In this document: piece after piece, positions 32,111 through 33,306 of the stretch
How positions within the stretch are numbered: position 1 is the stretch's first letter
Layout of the letters: every line of letters begins with the position of its first letter
DNA from: Prevotellaceae bacterium UBA5903
GTDB taxonomy: Bacteria; Bacteroidota; Bacteroidia; Bacteroidales; Bacteroidaceae
Reading direction: 5' to 3'
DNA length: 33,306 nt
Assembly (NCBI GenBank): GCA_002431845.1
Contig: DJEH01000007.1
Location: forward strand, 1 to 33,306
Position numbers and translations under genes: made by a program
The notes under the pieces: model-generated
The model's input: the letters and a program-made list of their open reading frames with translations, nothing else
Databases searched by the model: none
Told to the model about the DNA's origin: nothing

Positions 32111-33306
32111 ATGAGAAAATCTATCCTTACAACCGCATTTATGCTGGGTACGGCAATGGTAGCACACGCTGGCGGTTATTTAACAAACACAAACCAAAGT
32201 GTAAGTTTTTTGCGTAATCCAGCGCGTGATGGTATGATTGCCATTGATGGTGCGTATGCCAATCCCGCGGGTATAGGATTTATGTCTACAGGCTGGCATA
32301 TGGGCATAGACATTCAGAGTGCTTATCAAACACGTACAGACGAGGCCTATTTTAAGCCATTTGCTTTAGGTTTTGTTAATGGTGCCAGCAATCGCACAGA
32401 TGGCTATAAAAAGTTTGAAGGTAAGGCCAAAGCCCCTGTTATTCCTTCGTTCGATTTGGCTCGTGTTGGCGAAAAATGGTTTGCCTCATTCCACTTTGGT
32501 ATAACAGGTGGTGGTGGCAAATGCGAATTTTCGGATGGTTTGCCATCGTTCGAAAGCCAAGTAGCTATGTTGCCCGTACTTGTAGGTGCCATTGCTCCAG
32601 GAGCGGTGAGTGGATATGATATGGACACTTATATGCGTGGCCGTCAGTACTATTTTGGTGGTCAGTTTGGTGTTGGTTATAAACTTTTGCCTAACTTGAA
32701 TGTAAGTGTTGGTGGCCGTGTTATTTATGCACAATGCAACTATTATGGTTATGTGCGTAACATCTCGGTAGATGTAAACACTGCACAAGGCAAACAAACG
32801 ATGCCAGCAACAAACTTCTTCGAGAGTCAAGGTCTTTCAGACTTCTCAACGCTTGTAGAGGATAAAGAAGTAAACTGCGATCAAACAGGATGGGGTTTTA
32901 CACCAATCATAAGTGTAGACTACAAATTAAATAAGCTCAACCTATCTGCACGCTATGAGTTTAAGACTCGTTTGCGCTTAAAGAACCAATCGGGTGTTAA
33001 TACAAGTGGACGTACAGAATACGATGATGGCAAGAAAATCAAAGCCGACATTCCAGCAATCCTTGCATTGGGTGCATGCTATTCAGCTTTGCCTAGTTTG
33101 CGCATCAATGCCGGTTTCCACTACTATTTTGATAAGCAAGCCACGCAGCACGAAGATCGTCACAACTATTTAAAGAAAGGTGGTTGGGAAGTGCTTGCAG
33201 GTGCTGAATACGACATTAATAAGCGTTGGACTGTGAGTGCAGGTTGGCAGACCACTAATTATGGTTTGGGCGAGAATAGCAAGTTTATCAGCGATATGAG
33301 TTTTGT
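32111..33306 (+). CDS. FadL/OmpP1-family outer membrane protein (partial, runs off the right edge)
   Basis: An ATG at 32111 opens a frame of 398 codons with no stop before the window ends. The protein starts MRKSILTTAFMLGTAMVAHA, a signal peptide cut near residue 20, followed by GGYLTNTNQSVSFLRNPARDG and DGAYANPAGIGFM. This N-terminal segment, with its Asn-Pro-Ala pairs, is the hallmark of the FadL/OmpP1 family that moves hydrophobic compounds across the outer membrane. The rest is barrel-like, with phrases such as GGQFGVGYKLLPNLNVSVGGRV and DIPAILALGACYS. Family members have about 450-550 residues, so roughly the last quarter or less is missing. It has its own promoter and is not part of the upstream block. 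Substrate unknown. Confidence 0.9.
   Translation, partial: MRKSILTTAFMLGTAMVAHAGGYLTNTNQSVSFLRNPARDGMIAIDGAYANPAGIGFMSTGWHMGIDIQSAYQTRTDEAYFKPFALGFVNGASNRTDGYKKFEGKAKAPVIPSFDLARVGEKWFASFHFGITGGGGKCEFSDGLPSFESQVAMLPVLVGAIAPGAVSGYDMDTYMRGRQYYFGGQFGVGYKLLPNLNVSVGGRVIYAQCNYYGYVRNISVDVNTAQGKQTMPATNFFESQGLSDFSTLVEDKEVNCDQTGWGFTPIISVDYKLNKLNLSARYEFKTRLRLKNQSGVNTSGRTEYDDGKKIKADIPAILALGACYSALPSLRINAGFHYYFDKQATQHEDRHNYLKKGGWEVLAGAEYDINKRWTVSAGWQTTNYGLGENSKFISDMSF

Noticed and set aside
1..33306. CRISPR arrays, tRNA or rRNA genes, transposase genes
   Set aside because: I read for regular short repeats with spacers, tRNA-like cloverleaf ends and transposase motifs and saw none in the window.

Overview
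The window comes from a Bacteroidales genome and looks most like Prevotella or a close relative. It is AT-rich. It carries SusC/SusD pairs, surface-type lipoproteins and a TPP riboswitch ahead of a TonB receptor and a PnuC-family transporter. Start codons generally lack Shine-Dalgarno sequences and sit in A-rich contexts. Many upstream regions carry the Bacteroidetes -7 box TAnnTTTG. The species cannot be fixed from the sequence alone.

Region 1 (1-2100) is accessory. A 5'-truncated CotH-like gene lies between copies of a short AT-rich repeat that also occurs elsewhere in the window. A cupin gene and a divergent HxlR-type regulator follow, with an inverted-repeat operator candidate between them.

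Region 2 (2180-8230) centres on thiamine. An OprB-like porin, a thiamine pyrophosphokinase and a SAM methyltransferase form a tight cluster. A TPP riboswitch then precedes a TonB-dependent receptor and a PnuT-type transporter. Together the receptor, transporter and kinase would bring thiamine across both membranes and trap it as TPP. A second structured RNA segment lies between the riboswitch and the receptor start, and a strong hairpin separates receptor from transporter.

Region 3 (8250-12570) is housekeeping: elongation factor P, purT, an ECF-like sigma factor followed by a 56-residue gene, and a TIGR01212/YhcC-like radical SAM protein. The sigma and radical SAM promoters have abutting -7 boxes.

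Region 4 (13380-31940) is one long co-directional block: FAS1 lipoprotein A, SusC1, SusD1, FAS1 lipoproteins B and C, SusC2, SusD2, then a strong terminator. It resembles a polysaccharide utilisation locus but has no glycosidase, lyase, sulfatase, peptidase or dedicated regulator. I infer two outer-membrane SusCD importers with fasciclin-domain surface proteins as accessory binding subunits, cargo unknown. This is the best candidate for an under-described system. A FadL/OmpP1-like outer membrane protein with its own promoter begins at 32111 and runs off the right edge.
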